Positions 36,282-45,690 of a DNA stretch of 64,000 bases are shown here, piece by piece. The first letter of the stretch is position 1. Every line of letters starts with the position of its first letter. The notes under the pieces were generated by a model. The model was not told the origin of the DNA and searched no databases. It was given only the letters and a program-made list of their open reading frames with translations. Source of the stretch: Schlesneria sp. GTDB taxonomy: Bacteria > Planctomycetota > Planctomycetia > Planctomycetales > Planctomycetaceae. Both the position numbers and the translations under genes were made by a program. The DNA is taken from positions 1 through 64,000 of the forward strand of contig JAQGHU010000008.1 of assembly GCA_028291515.1 (NCBI GenBank), read 5' to 3'.

Positions 36282-39200
36282 CTAACCTTGACCGAGGCCG
36301 GTGAGCGTAGCCTCTTTCCAGACATCGGGAGTGGGCGTTCTCTTCCAGAGAACCACTCCCAGGACGGGGAACTCGGTCCCCAGGAACTGTGATGGTCGCA
36401 ACAATGTCGGGTTCGCGCCGGATGTGTCGGCACTCGCCAACATGTCGAGACGTTCGACATCTGGGAAACTCGACAACAGATCGAGTAACAACGCGGGAGA
36501 GTATTCGCGGATGTGGTACGGGTTGCCGCAATGCGAAACCCAGATGTTCGGGGTCGTGAGCACGACGGCCGTTCGGGCAATGCGGAGCAACTGTTCGACG
36601 AACCCCACATCGTCGTCAACATGTTCGATCACATCGAACGCCGAGACGACATCGAACGAGGCCTCGGCAATGTCGGCGACGTCGCCATGCTGATCGACAG
36701 GGAGCTGCGGTGCGACGTCAAGCGTCGTCACGCGATTGCCGTTGGTGGCGAGCCGATGCTTCGAGCGACCAAGCCCCGCTCCCACGTCGAGGATTTCTTG
36801 ATTGCAAAACCAGTTCCCGAAGAACGAGTGCCAGCCGCTCTGCAGATCTTCGCGGCCGCGCGGTCCGCTCTGCGTATGGCCCGCCACGAACGCGGGATTC
36901 TGCCAGGTCTCGTGTGGCCTGACGAGGTAGGTCGCTTCCGGCCTCCAGACCAGTGGCGTGTCCGGGTTCTTCTCCAACGTCGACGTGATGAAATCCAGGT
37001 CGCCACCGTAGCGCGGTGTGTAGGCTCCCAGTTCGAGCCCGGCGGGATGAACGAACATCCCGGTCCCGATGTTGCCGAACCGCAGTTGCGGCTCGAACGC
37101 GACACTACGCCCGTCGGGATAGACCGCTCGAAACACGAAACACGCGTTGGGCTGTCGGCTCACCTGTTCTCGGATCGTCGCAATCGCGAACGGTGCGAGG
37201 GCATCGTCGTCGTCGAGGTTGACGACGTACCCCGAGGAGACCTCCGGTAGATAGCGATTGCGGGGCGTGTGTCCCCAATCGGCGTGCGGGCCATCCGGCA
37301 GTTCGACAAACCGGCCGGGAAGTCCTAGTTCTCGCCAGAGTTCGTGGACCCACTCGGCAGCGGGGCCATCATGGATCAGCCAGACCTCGTCGGCGGGTTG
37401 CCAGGCCTGACGGCTCAGACTCTCCAATGCGCGTCGCAACGTGGGACGGCCGCTGGTGACACACATGACCGTGATTCGTGGGGGCTCGACGACCTTGCGG
37501 GCGACGAACCAGTCCCAGTCGTAGCGGCGCAAATAACTGTCGGCATGCATCCAGAGAAACGGTTCGAACTCGGCCGAGCAGTCTTCCCAGCCGTTGGCGG
37601 CAAGTTGCTCGGTCCACCAGGCGCGCGGCTTGATGCAGATATGCGTCGGATCCTCGGTCGACATGTCGCGCTGCTGCCGCGCAAACAGTTCCTCGGTATC
37701 GAGGGAGCAGAAGAACAACCCGCCGGGGAGCGTGATCCGGGCCAACTCTTGGAGGATCTTGGGCACCGCTTCCGGGGGCCAGTGTTCGGCGACTTGCGCC
37801 GAGTGGATTGCTTCCCAACTCCCGTCGCCGAACCTGGGCAGATCGGAGGCATCCGCCACGTTGAGCAGTGGTGCCATGTCGGGCCACTTCTTCCGACCGA
37901 GTTCGATCATGTGTTCGCTGAGATCGATCCCCTCAACGATCGCTCCCGCTTCGCCCAATCCGCGCAGGATCGAGCCGCACGCGCAGCCGACATCAAGGAC
38001 CCGCTTCCCTTGGAACCCGAGCGATTCGACAAACCAGCGGCCATAGCGCTGCTGCCATTCGCCGTAGTTGAGGTAATCGAGTCCCGCCTGCTGGTGCTCT
38101 TCGTAGTATTGGCGGTCGTAGTTGACCGACGTGAGGATCGCCTTCAGGACCGCGGGTGGTACTGGAGTCCCAGTATGTTTATCAACCGGCTCGCCCGTGA
38201 GCTGACTGCGAACATGGGGGGCAAGATCTCCCCCGAGATCCTCGTAGAGATCGTGATCGTAGTGGCTCGTAAAGAAGTCCACCGCCGCCGAACCGCGGGC
38301 GAGCCGGGCCTGGTTACGGGGGACGAGATGCTTGACGTTCGGGCAGAGATCGAAGTAATGGACCGGATGATGCCGTGTCCAGACTCCCAGCGTGGGCGTC
38401 GACGTTGCTCCCGCGACATGCAGCGGTCCGCTGTCGATGCCGATCATCAGCGACGACGCTTCGATCAGTGCCGCCAAGGCCTCCGCGTCTCCCGTCCCCT
38501 GACCGCCCCACAAGGCATGGTCTGCTTGCGGACAGTGGACCGTCTGCTGGTCGATCAGCGGCGAACGGAAATCCCAGTCCAAGATCACGGGCACATAGCC
38601 GAGTTCGCGGGCCGTATCGCAGGCACGGCGGGCGACCTCATGCGAGAGATCCTTCTTGTCGCACGACGTGTTTCCCTGGTAATGGATCATCACCGCGGGG
38701 AATCGACCATTGAGCAGCGGTCCCTCGGGGCAGAGACTCGCGAGGTAATCCCGAGCCCGCTGTTCGGCAGCCAGACTGCGGGCGATCTGATAACCGTAGA
38801 GTTCCAGCTTCGGCTCCAGCCGGAATACTTCTCGCAGGCAACGAGTTGGCTTCGTACTCGGCCACTGTGAATACGCTTCGGAGCATTCGTCCCAGTCCAA
38901 CGAAAAAATCTGCTGATAGCCGACCGGTCGACGGTCTGTCGAATTGAGGACGATAAGGTTCTCGCAGAACCCGCGGCCGACAGACTGTTTCCCGTGGAGG
39001 GCCGCGAGATCGATTTCCCAGTCGGGGTGATAATGCTTCAAGTGCCTGAGCACGACGGTGAACTGGGCCGCATCGCCGAGACCGTGTCGAAACTGAATCA
39101 GCACGCGATGTTTTCGCGGGACGGGAGGATCGGCCGTTCTCGTCGCGAGGCGACGACGCTGCGCCGTGGGGTTACAGACGATGGGGCGACGGCCGTAATG

Positions 39201-40316
39201 CGCCACCACCGTTCGCTCCGCAACGGCCACACCGCCATTCGTTGCCGCCGCGACGTCTGGGGCGGGTCGCGGAAAAGCCATTGCCATTGGTACCGGTACC
39301 GGTACTGGGGTGGGGACGATGACCTTTGGAATCGGGATCACCTGCGGACGAGGGATCGCAACCGCGTTGGCGTGCGGACCTTCGAGGTACATCTCGATTC
39401 GTCGAATCACGTCTTCCGGCTTGATCATGTCCAGGCAACGCGGAATCCTCAGGTCGGGGGTGATCTGCACCGGTTGCTCGCAGATGTCCCGACGATCCTT
39501 CTCGTCGCCGTCCCCGACAAGTTGACATCGCGACTTCCAGCAACCCCCTTCGAGGCAACACGACAGCATCCCAACCGTGCTGATGTATTGATGTTGCGGA
39601 TACGCCTCCCAATGCGTCGGTTCACGTCCACCGCCCAGCACGACGCACGGTCTGACCTTCGGTATCCCCGGACGCGTCTCGACCGCGGCCGCGAGATGCA
39701 TCGCGAACGTCACCGGACAGACGACGCCGGCCGCATGGTGCATCAGCCGAATGAACTGACGCAGCGAGGTCTTGCCAACGAGGTTCGTGACACCGGTCAG
39801 CGGCGGATGCCAGTGTCCCGCTTCGCCGCATTGCACGAACTGAAGCTTTCCCTGGAAGTAATCGACAACCCTTTGATAACTCGCCGGATTCCACCATTTG
39901 GCCGTAAAGTCATACTTCCCGCCCGCGATCATGATCCAGAACGGGTCGGGGAGGTCCTGACCCGGCAATGGCGACCGTCGTTCTTCGTCGTCCAGAAAGA
40001 TCTCACCGCCGAACCGCGTGACCGGGATCGGCACACCAAGCTTCTGCTCCAGGTACTGCGCGTAGCCATGCACAAAATGAAATGGCCGTTGGTTGCTTTC
40101 ATGCACGAGCGGGTAATGCATGTCGATCACTTCGACTTGCTTGTCCCGGTCCGAGAGCGACGTGACGCGCGGGTTCTGCTCCCAGATCGCGTCGGCTGAT
40201 GTTCGCACATCGGTCTCGAACGCGCCCGCATGCGCGGCATGCAGATCGCGGACTGCGGCCGTCAGCATCAGGATGTCCCCCGGACTCTGATGCGACCGCA
40301 AAATGACACGTCGCAT
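36282..40316 (-). CDS. Five-domain glycosyltransferase/methyltransferase
   Basis: The 1,344-residue protein holds, in order, these domains. First is a GT9-like (heptosyltransferase) domain (about 1-310). After a Pro/Val-rich linker comes a second GT9-like domain (about 400-680) with GPLHVAGA. Third is a class I methyltransferase (about 750-930) with VLDVGCACGS. Fourth is a GT2-type glycosyltransferase (about 940-1140) with LDDDDALAP. Last is a second methyltransferase (about 1160-1320) with ILDVGAGLGRS. Such a fusion would build and methylate a short glycan in one enzyme. HldE next door supplies ADP-heptose for GT9 domains. It is the first gene of the RHS operon. The ATG at 40316 is preferred to a start 23 codons upstream, where the fold begins. 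Confidence 0.8.
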   Translation of the reverse strand: MRRVILRSHQSPGDILMLTAAVRDLHAAHAGAFETDVRTSADAIWEQNPRVTSLSDRDKQVEVIDMHYPLVHESNQRPFHFVHGYAQYLEQKLGVPIPVTRFGGEIFLDDEERRSPLPGQDLPDPFWIMIAGGKYDFTAKWWNPASYQRVVDYFQGKLQFVQCGEAGHWHPPLTGVTNLVGKTSLRQFIRLMHHAAGVVCPVTFAMHLAAAVETRPGIPKVRPCVVLGGGREPTHWEAYPQHQYISTVGMLSCCLEGGCWKSRCQLVGDGDEKDRRDICEQPVQITPDLRIPRCLDMIKPEDVIRRIEMYLEGPHANAVAIPRPQVIPIPKVIVPTPVPVPVPMAMAFPRPAPDVAAATNGGVAVAERTVVAHYGRRPIVCNPTAQRRRLATRTADPPVPRKHRVLIQFRHGLGDAAQFTVVLRHLKHYHPDWEIDLAALHGKQSVGRGFCENLIVLNSTDRRPVGYQQIFSLDWDECSEAYSQWPSTKPTRCLREVFRLEPKLELYGYQIARSLAAEQRARDYLASLCPEGPLLNGRFPAVMIHYQGNTSCDKKDLSHEVARRACDTARELGYVPVILDWDFRSPLIDQQTVHCPQADHALWGGQGTGDAEALAALIEASSLMIGIDSGPLHVAGATSTPTLGVWTRHHPVHYFDLCPNVKHLVPRNQARLARGSAAVDFFTSHYDHDLYEDLGGDLAPHVRSQLTGEPVDKHTGTPVPPAVLKAILTSVNYDRQYYEEHQQAGLDYLNYGEWQQRYGRWFVESLGFQGKRVLDVGCACGSILRGLGEAGAIVEGIDLSEHMIELGRKKWPDMAPLLNVADASDLPRFGDGSWEAIHSAQVAEHWPPEAVPKILQELARITLPGGLFFCSLDTEELFARQQRDMSTEDPTHICIKPRAWWTEQLAANGWEDCSAEFEPFLWMHADSYLRRYDWDWFVARKVVEPPRITVMCVTSGRPTLRRALESLSRQAWQPADEVWLIHDGPAAEWVHELWRELGLPGRFVELPDGPHADWGHTPRNRYLPEVSSGYVVNLDDDDALAPFAIATIREQVSRQPNACFVFRAVYPDGRSVAFEPQLRFGNIGTGMFVHPAGLELGAYTPRYGGDLDFITSTLEKNPDTPLVWRPEATYLVRPHETWQNPAFVAGHTQSGPRGREDLQSGWHSFFGNWFCNQEILDVGAGLGRSKHRLATNGNRVTTLDVAPQLPVDQHGDVADIAEASFDVVSAFDVIEHVDDDVGFVEQLLRIARTAVVLTTPNIWVSHCGNPYHIREYSPALLLDLLSSFPDVERLDMLASADTSGANPTLLRPSQFLGTEFPVLGVVLWKRTPTPDVWKEATLTGLGQG

Positions 40317-40475
40317 GTGTCGTTGCTCCGGTCGTCTCCAAACTGTGGTGCGAGCGCGGTGAGTATCTTGTCGTCCGAATCTCAAAATGCAACAATAAAG
40401 TGTAGCGTTTCGGAATTATCTCTGAATTAAGATTGCGTTAAGACGCATCATCATGTCTCTCTATATCGATATTGG
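40317..40475. promoter_or_regulatory. Shared upstream region of the RHS operon and the divergent PRTase gene
   Basis: The 159 bp between two divergent starts must contain promoters for both. It is A/T-rich near 40395-40440, with GAATTATCTCTGAATTAAG in the middle. I do not see a convincing single -35/-10 pair. Confidence 0.3.
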
Positions 40476-41636
40476 ATGTCCATGATGCCATCGATCCCCG
40501 GTCGCTACTTCTACCATCGCATCGGGCATGATGAACGCCCGTTGGAACTTCTGGCGAATGGAGCCATCGGTGAAGGCGGGAACACCGTCGAACAGCGCTG
40601 GGAACTGCGTAATGGCGGCAATGTCGGGTGTCTGTCGATCTTGGGTGAGTGCGGAGAGATTTGCCGTCTCGAACTGGCACAAGACGGCTGTTGGCGTGGA
40701 GCCTGGACACAGTTTGAGCAGATGCCGGTGGAACTCATGCCGCAACGGCTGCAACCGCTGCGGTCTTTACAAGATCGCGGAAGCCTGGAACATGAGCCGC
40801 ATCGATTCCATTACATCAGCTATCAACAGTTAGTGCAGGACTGTCATGCGTTTGCGAGATCTTTGCCACCCGTCAAGGCGGTAGCGGGTGTTCCGCGGAG
40901 CGGGATGATTCCCGCGACGCTCATTGCGCTGGAACTCAATGTCCCGATGATTGCGGTCGAGACACTGATCGAACAGGAGAATCCCGAAGTCCCGTTACCC
41001 CGTCGAGGATTTAAGAACCGCGTTCACGAGGGAATGATCCTCGTCGTCGACGACACCTGTGCGAGCGGTCGCCAGGCGGATCGGCTGCGAGAGTTGATCA
41101 AAGCGCCTGTCCAACTTGCCGCCATCTATGTGGAAGACCGAACAAAGATCGCGGTCGACTATTACCATGCGAAGCTGCCAGCGTTCGCCCAATTCTATGA
41201 GTGGACGATGCTGCACGATGATAACAATAGCTTAATCCTTGTCGATCTGGACGGGGTGCTGTGCGAGGACTGGCACGGCGGTAACGAGGACGAGCACGCC
41301 GATCAGTACGCCGAGTTCCTCGCGAACGTGCGGCCGCGACGGCTCCCGACGATGCCACTCCGGGGGATCGTTACGAATCGACTCGAACGGCACCGGCCCG
41401 AAACCGAAGCCTGGCTCGCCAGGCACGGCGTCGAATACGGCTCGCTCACCATGTCGCCGCATCCGACGTTCTCCGCCCGCGATCGAGCCCAGGATGCGGC
41501 CGAGCGGAAGGCGCAGGCTTACCTGGCTGATCCGACGCTCCGGCTGTTCATCGAAAGCGATGACATCCAAGCCCTGCAGATCGCCCGCCGGAGCGGTCGC
41601 CCCGTGTTCTCGATCGCTCGCAACGGCTTGGTCTAG
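40476..41636 (+). CDS. Phosphoribosyltransferase-HAD hydrolase fusion
   Basis: The 386-residue protein has a poorly conserved N-terminal part (1-110). A type I phosphoribosyltransferase follows (about 110-240), with AGVPRSGMIPA and the PRPP-binding VVDDTCASGRQ. The last part (about 250-386) is a HAD-like domain with motif I LILVDLDGVLCEDW and a TNRLERHRPETEAWL segment. Such fusions occur in phages and glycan clusters. It could salvage a base or make an activated sugar phosphate for the divergent operon. An ATG two codons later is an alternative start. Confidence 0.7.
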   Translation: MSMMPSIPGRYFYHRIGHDERPLELLANGAIGEGGNTVEQRWELRNGGNVGCLSILGECGEICRLELAQDGCWRGAWTQFEQMPVELMPQRLQPLRSLQDRGSLEHEPHRFHYISYQQLVQDCHAFARSLPPVKAVAGVPRSGMIPATLIALELNVPMIAVETLIEQENPEVPLPRRGFKNRVHEGMILVVDDTCASGRQADRLRELIKAPVQLAAIYVEDRTKIAVDYYHAKLPAFAQFYEWTMLHDDNNSLILVDLDGVLCEDWHGGNEDEHADQYAEFLANVRPRRLPTMPLRGIVTNRLERHRPETEAWLARHGVEYGSLTMSPHPTFSARDRAQDAAERKAQAYLADPTLRLFIESDDIQALQIARRSGRPVFSIARNGLV

Positions 41637-41733
41637 GAGCGTCCCGTGGATGATCGGCTCGTTGCAATCGATCCCGACCGGGGATACCTTGGCGCGCCTC
41701 CCCATCGGCCACGCTTCGCGAGGAACCTCACTC

Positions 41734-42120
41734 ATGGCTGCTCCAGCGACTCTGAGCATCCCCGACATGGAACGACTGCTCGTCGAGAAGACGAAGCGAC
41801 TGGAATCGCTGATTGAGCAGCGCGACAAGCTTCAGAAACAGATCAAAGCTCTCGATCGTCAGATCCAGGACGCGGCCCACCTGGACGGAGCGCCTCGTCC
41901 TCGGCGACGGCGTTCCAAGACTCCGCTCCGCAAGTTCGTGCTGGAGGCGCTCGAGCAGAACAAGGAGGGGTTGAGCATCGCCGAACTGACTAGGCAAGTG
42001 CTCGCCGCGGGCTACCAGAGCCGGTCCCGTCGGCCCGAGAACGTGGTTCACCAGTGTCTCTACAACACCCCCGCGATCGAGCGTAACGCCAAGACGAAAC
42101 GCTACTCGCTCAAGAAGTAA
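41734..42120 (+). CDS. Coiled-coil and winged-helix DNA-binding-like protein
   Basis: The 128-residue protein begins with a coiled coil (about 8-45: MERLLVEKTKRLESLIEQ and on). A basic patch RPRRRRSK follows, then a winged-helix-like domain with LRKFVLEALEQNKEGLSIAELTR and a wing ending in TKRYSLKK. The C-terminal domain is common in planctomycete proteins of unknown role. It is 97 bp after the PRTase gene. It may regulate the local genes. Confidence 0.6.
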   Translation: MAAPATLSIPDMERLLVEKTKRLESLIEQRDKLQKQIKALDRQIQDAAHLDGAPRPRRRRSKTPLRKFVLEALEQNKEGLSIAELTRQVLAAGYQSRSRRPENVVHQCLYNTPAIERNAKTKRYSLKK

Positions 42121-42226
42121 TCGATGACACGCGCCCGCTCGATCGTTGTGGACCGCCGCCGCAAGTCAGTGACCACGCTGCAGAAGACCTCGCCCGACGC
42201 GACTCCTTTGTTTCTGTTCTGATCGC

Positions 42227-43282
42227 TCAAGCCCCGAAGACTGCATGTCGCGAAATATTGGGAATGGCAGTTGGACTCTCCAGAGTCGTGGCTGACAAAT
42301 CACGCAACCGCAACCAGATTTGCTCACTCAGCCCGTTGCCTGTTTCCGCCAAATCGTGATGTTGCGCGATCGTGCTCAGCCAGATCCGGTCGCGAATTGA
42401 TTTGGGGATCTTCGATGCGATGGCAATCAGGCATCGAAGCCGTCGATTCTCCGATTTCTCGTTTCGACCTCCCGCGACGATCAGTAGTCGAAAAGCTGCC
42501 GTGGGTGCTGTGGCTCCATACTGTTGATAGGCTTCTTTCAGGTACTTCGCGGCCTCAGACGATTCTGCCCAAACTTGGTACCGCCGCAATTTGACTACCA
42601 TTTGTTTGGCACTCATCGAATCCATGTCGATTTCGACGAAGCAGCACATCATCCCCTTCTCTTGCTGACGGTAGAGAAACATCGCGTCTGGCTGCAAACG
42701 AGTTCGACGTCCGGCAACCACAACTCGAAAGGCATCGTGCTTTGCCAGTGAGCGGCGCTGTACGGTCAAGAGTGTCAGGTCATCACGGACTTGCGTTGTT
42801 TCCCATGCCATCGTCAGGAATTCCGTGATGAACAGTTCGTGGAGCACGTGTTGAGCTGACGTACCTTCCCCCCGCCTCCGATCCAGACGGCATTCCGTCC
42901 ATTCCTGACCTTGGTTGTGCAACGCTTGCTTGAGCGCTGCCAAGCCGCGACGAGTGACGAAGTAGACTTTTGGCCACAGTGGACTGACATGGTTCGTCTC
43001 AACGACGCCGAGGAATCCGAGCGATTCCATTTCTGCCAAATGCCGACGAGCAGTCCGATCTGATCGCAAATACATGGAGAATCGGCGCTGGATCTGATTC
43101 GCCACTGCGAACCGATTCCGATGAACGAATGCCAGGATCGCCCGGAAATGTGAGCGTTCACGAACAGGCTTCTTCATCGTCTTTCGATGACCGTGAACGG
43201 ACTGTAGCAACTTCGGAAGCTCCCAGACGCTCAGCGGTTGTCGCCTTGATTGGGCTCCCTTCAATGTTGGAGGCTTGTTCAT
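42227..43282 (-). CDS. Replication-relaxation family protein (copy 2)
   Basis: The 351-residue protein shares the layout of the protein encoded after the replication initiator: a winged helix with FRAILAFVHRNRFAVANQIQRRF, a wing ending in VYFVTRRGLAAL, and CCFVEIDMDSMSAKQMVVKLRRYQ. The last match includes the V-E-x-D strand and a helix. It lacks the long disordered N-terminus of copy 1. The ATG at 43282 has GGGGAG upstream. It is the last gene before the right att copy. Two diverged copies suggest separate roles, for example origin control and transfer or excision. Confidence 0.7.
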   Translation of the reverse strand: MNKPPTLKGAQSRRQPLSVWELPKLLQSVHGHRKTMKKPVRERSHFRAILAFVHRNRFAVANQIQRRFSMYLRSDRTARRHLAEMESLGFLGVVETNHVSPLWPKVYFVTRRGLAALKQALHNQGQEWTECRLDRRRGEGTSAQHVLHELFITEFLTMAWETTQVRDDLTLLTVQRRSLAKHDAFRVVVAGRRTRLQPDAMFLYRQQEKGMMCCFVEIDMDSMSAKQMVVKLRRYQVWAESSEAAKYLKEAYQQYGATAPTAAFRLLIVAGGRNEKSENRRLRCLIAIASKIPKSIRDRIWLSTIAQHHDLAETGNGLSEQIWLRLRDLSATTLESPTAIPNISRHAVFGA

Positions 43283-43354
43283 TGTTCGCTCCCCTCTTGG
43301 GAACAAACTAGTCCAACGATTGCCCGTCGAATTGAATCCGGCAGACGATCCCAC

Positions 43355-43409
43355 GAATTGACGATTCGTTGCAGATCAGTGTCAATCGTTGCCAGGAATT
43401 GACAATTCG
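43355..43409. repeat. Two GAATTGAC(G/A)ATTCG repeats near the right att site
   Basis: The near-palindromic 14-mer occurs at 43355-43368 and 43396-43409 with one base changed. A partial third copy, GTCGAATTGAATCCG, lies at about 43327. Their place, 90-150 bp inside the right att copy, fits arm-type sites for a recombinase or excisionase. Confidence 0.5.
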
Positions 43410-43499
43410 GGCCAGGCAACTGCAGCGCTGGTGCAGCGCAAGGGTTTTCCTGTTTTTTGCAACTGCAAGTGGCATCGTCGGTTGTCTGTGAATCAGAAT

Positions 43500-43525
43500 G
43501 GGGGTTCAATTCCCCCCGCCTCCAT
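43500..43525. repeat. Right att copy of the 26-bp ssrA repeat
   Basis: This is identical to the ssrA end at 704-729. Sequence left of it (TGTGAATCAGAAT) is not a tmRNA body, so this is a repeat and not a second RNA gene. The recombinase gene of the next element starts 174 bp to the right. Confidence 0.9.
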
Positions 43526-43528
43526 GCA

Positions 43529-43566
43529 ATAGCCACTTGCGTTTTTGTCGCAAGTGGCTATTTTCA
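43529..43566 (+). terminator. Terminator right of the second att copy
   Basis: A perfect 13-bp stem, ATAGCCACTTGCG and CGCAAGTGGCTAT with a 7-base loop, is followed by TTTT. It lies 4 bp behind the att copy. It would have ended ssrA before element A entered. Confidence 0.9.
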
Positions 43567-43698
43567 TTGGTAATTCAGCGTTTTCTAGAGGCTCTGGGCG
43601 AGCCGTGAAAACACCCCAAACCCCCTGTTTTCTGATAAGTGTTCTGATAAGGGCCAATTTTAGGGCCAAATGTTCTGATAAGACACGTCAGAATAGGA

Positions 43699-45634
43699 GT
43701 GCAAATGGCCACTCGAAGTCGCACGCGGAAGCCAGATGCTCGCGGAAATTATACCCGCAACATCGGTTGGATCCGCAGCAAGGCTGGCAACGTGATCCAG
43801 CCAAAATTCAATTTGGGAACGGATCGCAAAGAGGCCGAGCGTCGCGAACGAAAGCTGCGCGAACTCTGGGGCGACTTCGAGAAGACCTGTCAGGAACGTC
43901 GGCCGCTCTGGCCTGATGGACTCCTCGAAGTGGCGATGAGGGTCGCCAAGGGGGCAATCAATATCCCCGTTCCCCGCGGTGCCAAGGAAAAGCAGCATCA
44001 ATACGCGGCACGCATTCAACGGATGCAGATGAAATATCCTGTGATCTGCTTCCTACCTGAAGATCAACATGCGTTCGAGATCGGTCAAGCTGCGCTGGAA
44101 ATGTTTGAGTCCATTCCGGATTTGCCTGATCTCAAAGTCGAACCCCTTGATCTCGAAACGATACAGGCCATCGAACGGGTTCAACAAGCCGCCAGTGAAG
44201 AAGGAGTTAGTCTTGGTCCATGGCTGGGAGGCTGTTCCGAACTCGTGCCAGCCCAACCGGAGCAGAAAGTCTCCAGTATCGGTGCGCTGGGTATTCTCAA
44301 GCCCAGTGATCCCGCCGCCAGAGCACAACCACTCGAATCGACGGACCGACTCGTCAAGCCACAGCCCGGAACTAACACCACGCGTTCTCTGCCCGCACCT
44401 CCCACGGCAACATTGCATCAGGCGTTGAAACGCTACCAAACCTACCTTCAGAAAGAATACTTCCGAGCCGACACCGGCCACATTTCAGAGTGGGGCCAGA
44501 TGCAAGTTCGTCAGGCCCAGAATCTCACGAAGCACCATGCAGACACGCTGCTGAGTCGTTTAGACAGCACAGCCGTTGAGGACCTGATTGGATACTGGCG
44601 ACGGCGACCCAGCAAGCTCGATCAAACAGGTCCCATGACTCCAAAGTCGACGAGTAACTACCTCGGGACGTTGATGCGATTCCTGGGGTGGCTACACGCG
44701 TCCAGTGAGTTCGCCTGGACCAAACCACAGGCATTCAACGACTACGACACCCGTATCCGTCGCCTTCCGATCGATCACGCCCGACGAAGCCTGGAACAGG
44801 TAGATACTTTTTCGCTGGAAGAACTGCGACTGCTGATGCGGTATGGCCAACCGCCTGCTGCTGCTGCTTGGATTGAACTGCGGCTTCGGCCGGGCAGAGA
44901 TTTCCTCGCTGCTGGTGGGTGAAGTCCGACTCTACACGGCCCATTCGGCACGCGAACAGGAGATCCTCGGGTTTCAGACGACCGACGCGGATAGCTTCAT
45001 CAAACGAATCCGGCGCAAGAGCGGAGTTTATGGCGAACACATCCTCTTCCCGATGACAGTTCAAGGACTGGAGTGGGTGGCAGAACGGCGAAAGCGATTT
45101 GCTGGATACTCACCTTCTGCACAATTGATTCTCAACGAGAAGGGTAAGCCACTAGATCAGCAGACCAAAGGCAGCAACACTAATCAGACGATCCCCAACC
45201 AGTTCGCCAAATTGATCAAACGAATTCAGAACGACGGCAAAGAGATCCGCGATTTGTCGTTCGGCAAGATGCGAAAAACAGCCAGCGATCTCATCAAGCG
45301 TCATTCCACCGGCGAAATTGCTGGGGTGTTTGATTGTCATGGTGAGCCCGTCAAAACGGACTCGCTCTCGGACGTCTACACGAACCGTCCCTTTGGCAAG
45401 GTGTTCCAGACGATCCGTGATGTCCAAAAATACCTAGAGCCCGTCTTTCTAGAAGCTGGTTCCACTCCGTTTGCGCCTCAAACGCAGGCGTACACGAAGC
45501 GATCAGTTATCGAACGCATCATAGAATTGCATGAGCAGGGTCAACCTACCGACAAGATTGCCGCGGCAGTCGGCGTGTCGGGCCAGACGGTCAGTCGCCA
45601 CGTCCAACAACACGTCAAAAGCAACCTGAATTAG
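43699..45634 (+). pseudogene. Tyrosine recombinase (integrase) interrupted by one frameshift
   Basis: Two overlapping frames together make one protein of about 644 residues. The first (to 44922) has a basic arm-binding N-terminus, a long linker and a core-binding domain (about 235-350). The second (from 44843) continues with the catalytic domain: CGFGRAEISSL for the first Arg box, KMRKTASDLIKR for the second Arg box, and VYTNRPFGKV for the likely Tyr. A helix-turn-helix tail (IAAAVGVSGQTVSRHVQ) ends it. The reading must skip one base near 44842, where CGG-T-ATGGCC lies. The second part has its own ATG, so two chains could still be made. It sits directly next to the right att copy and opens element B. 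Confidence 0.7.
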
Positions 45635-45690
45635 AAGGTCAACGAGCCCATCGCTGCCCATCGTCGGCGACGAGCGATACGGACTTTCGG

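Noticed and set aside
41239-41733. Upstream extension of the coiled-coil protein into the PRTase gene
   Set aside because: The extension is a shadow of the HAD coding frame; the real protein begins at 41734.
729-43500. Relaxase, mating-pair or recombinase gene inside element A
   Set aside because: I looked for HUH, MOB-type and recombinase motifs in all larger frames and saw none.
43500-43525. Possible tRNA or second tmRNA at the right att site
   Set aside because: Only the T-arm and acceptor 3' strand are present; the sequence to the left does not fold as a tRNA or tmRNA body.
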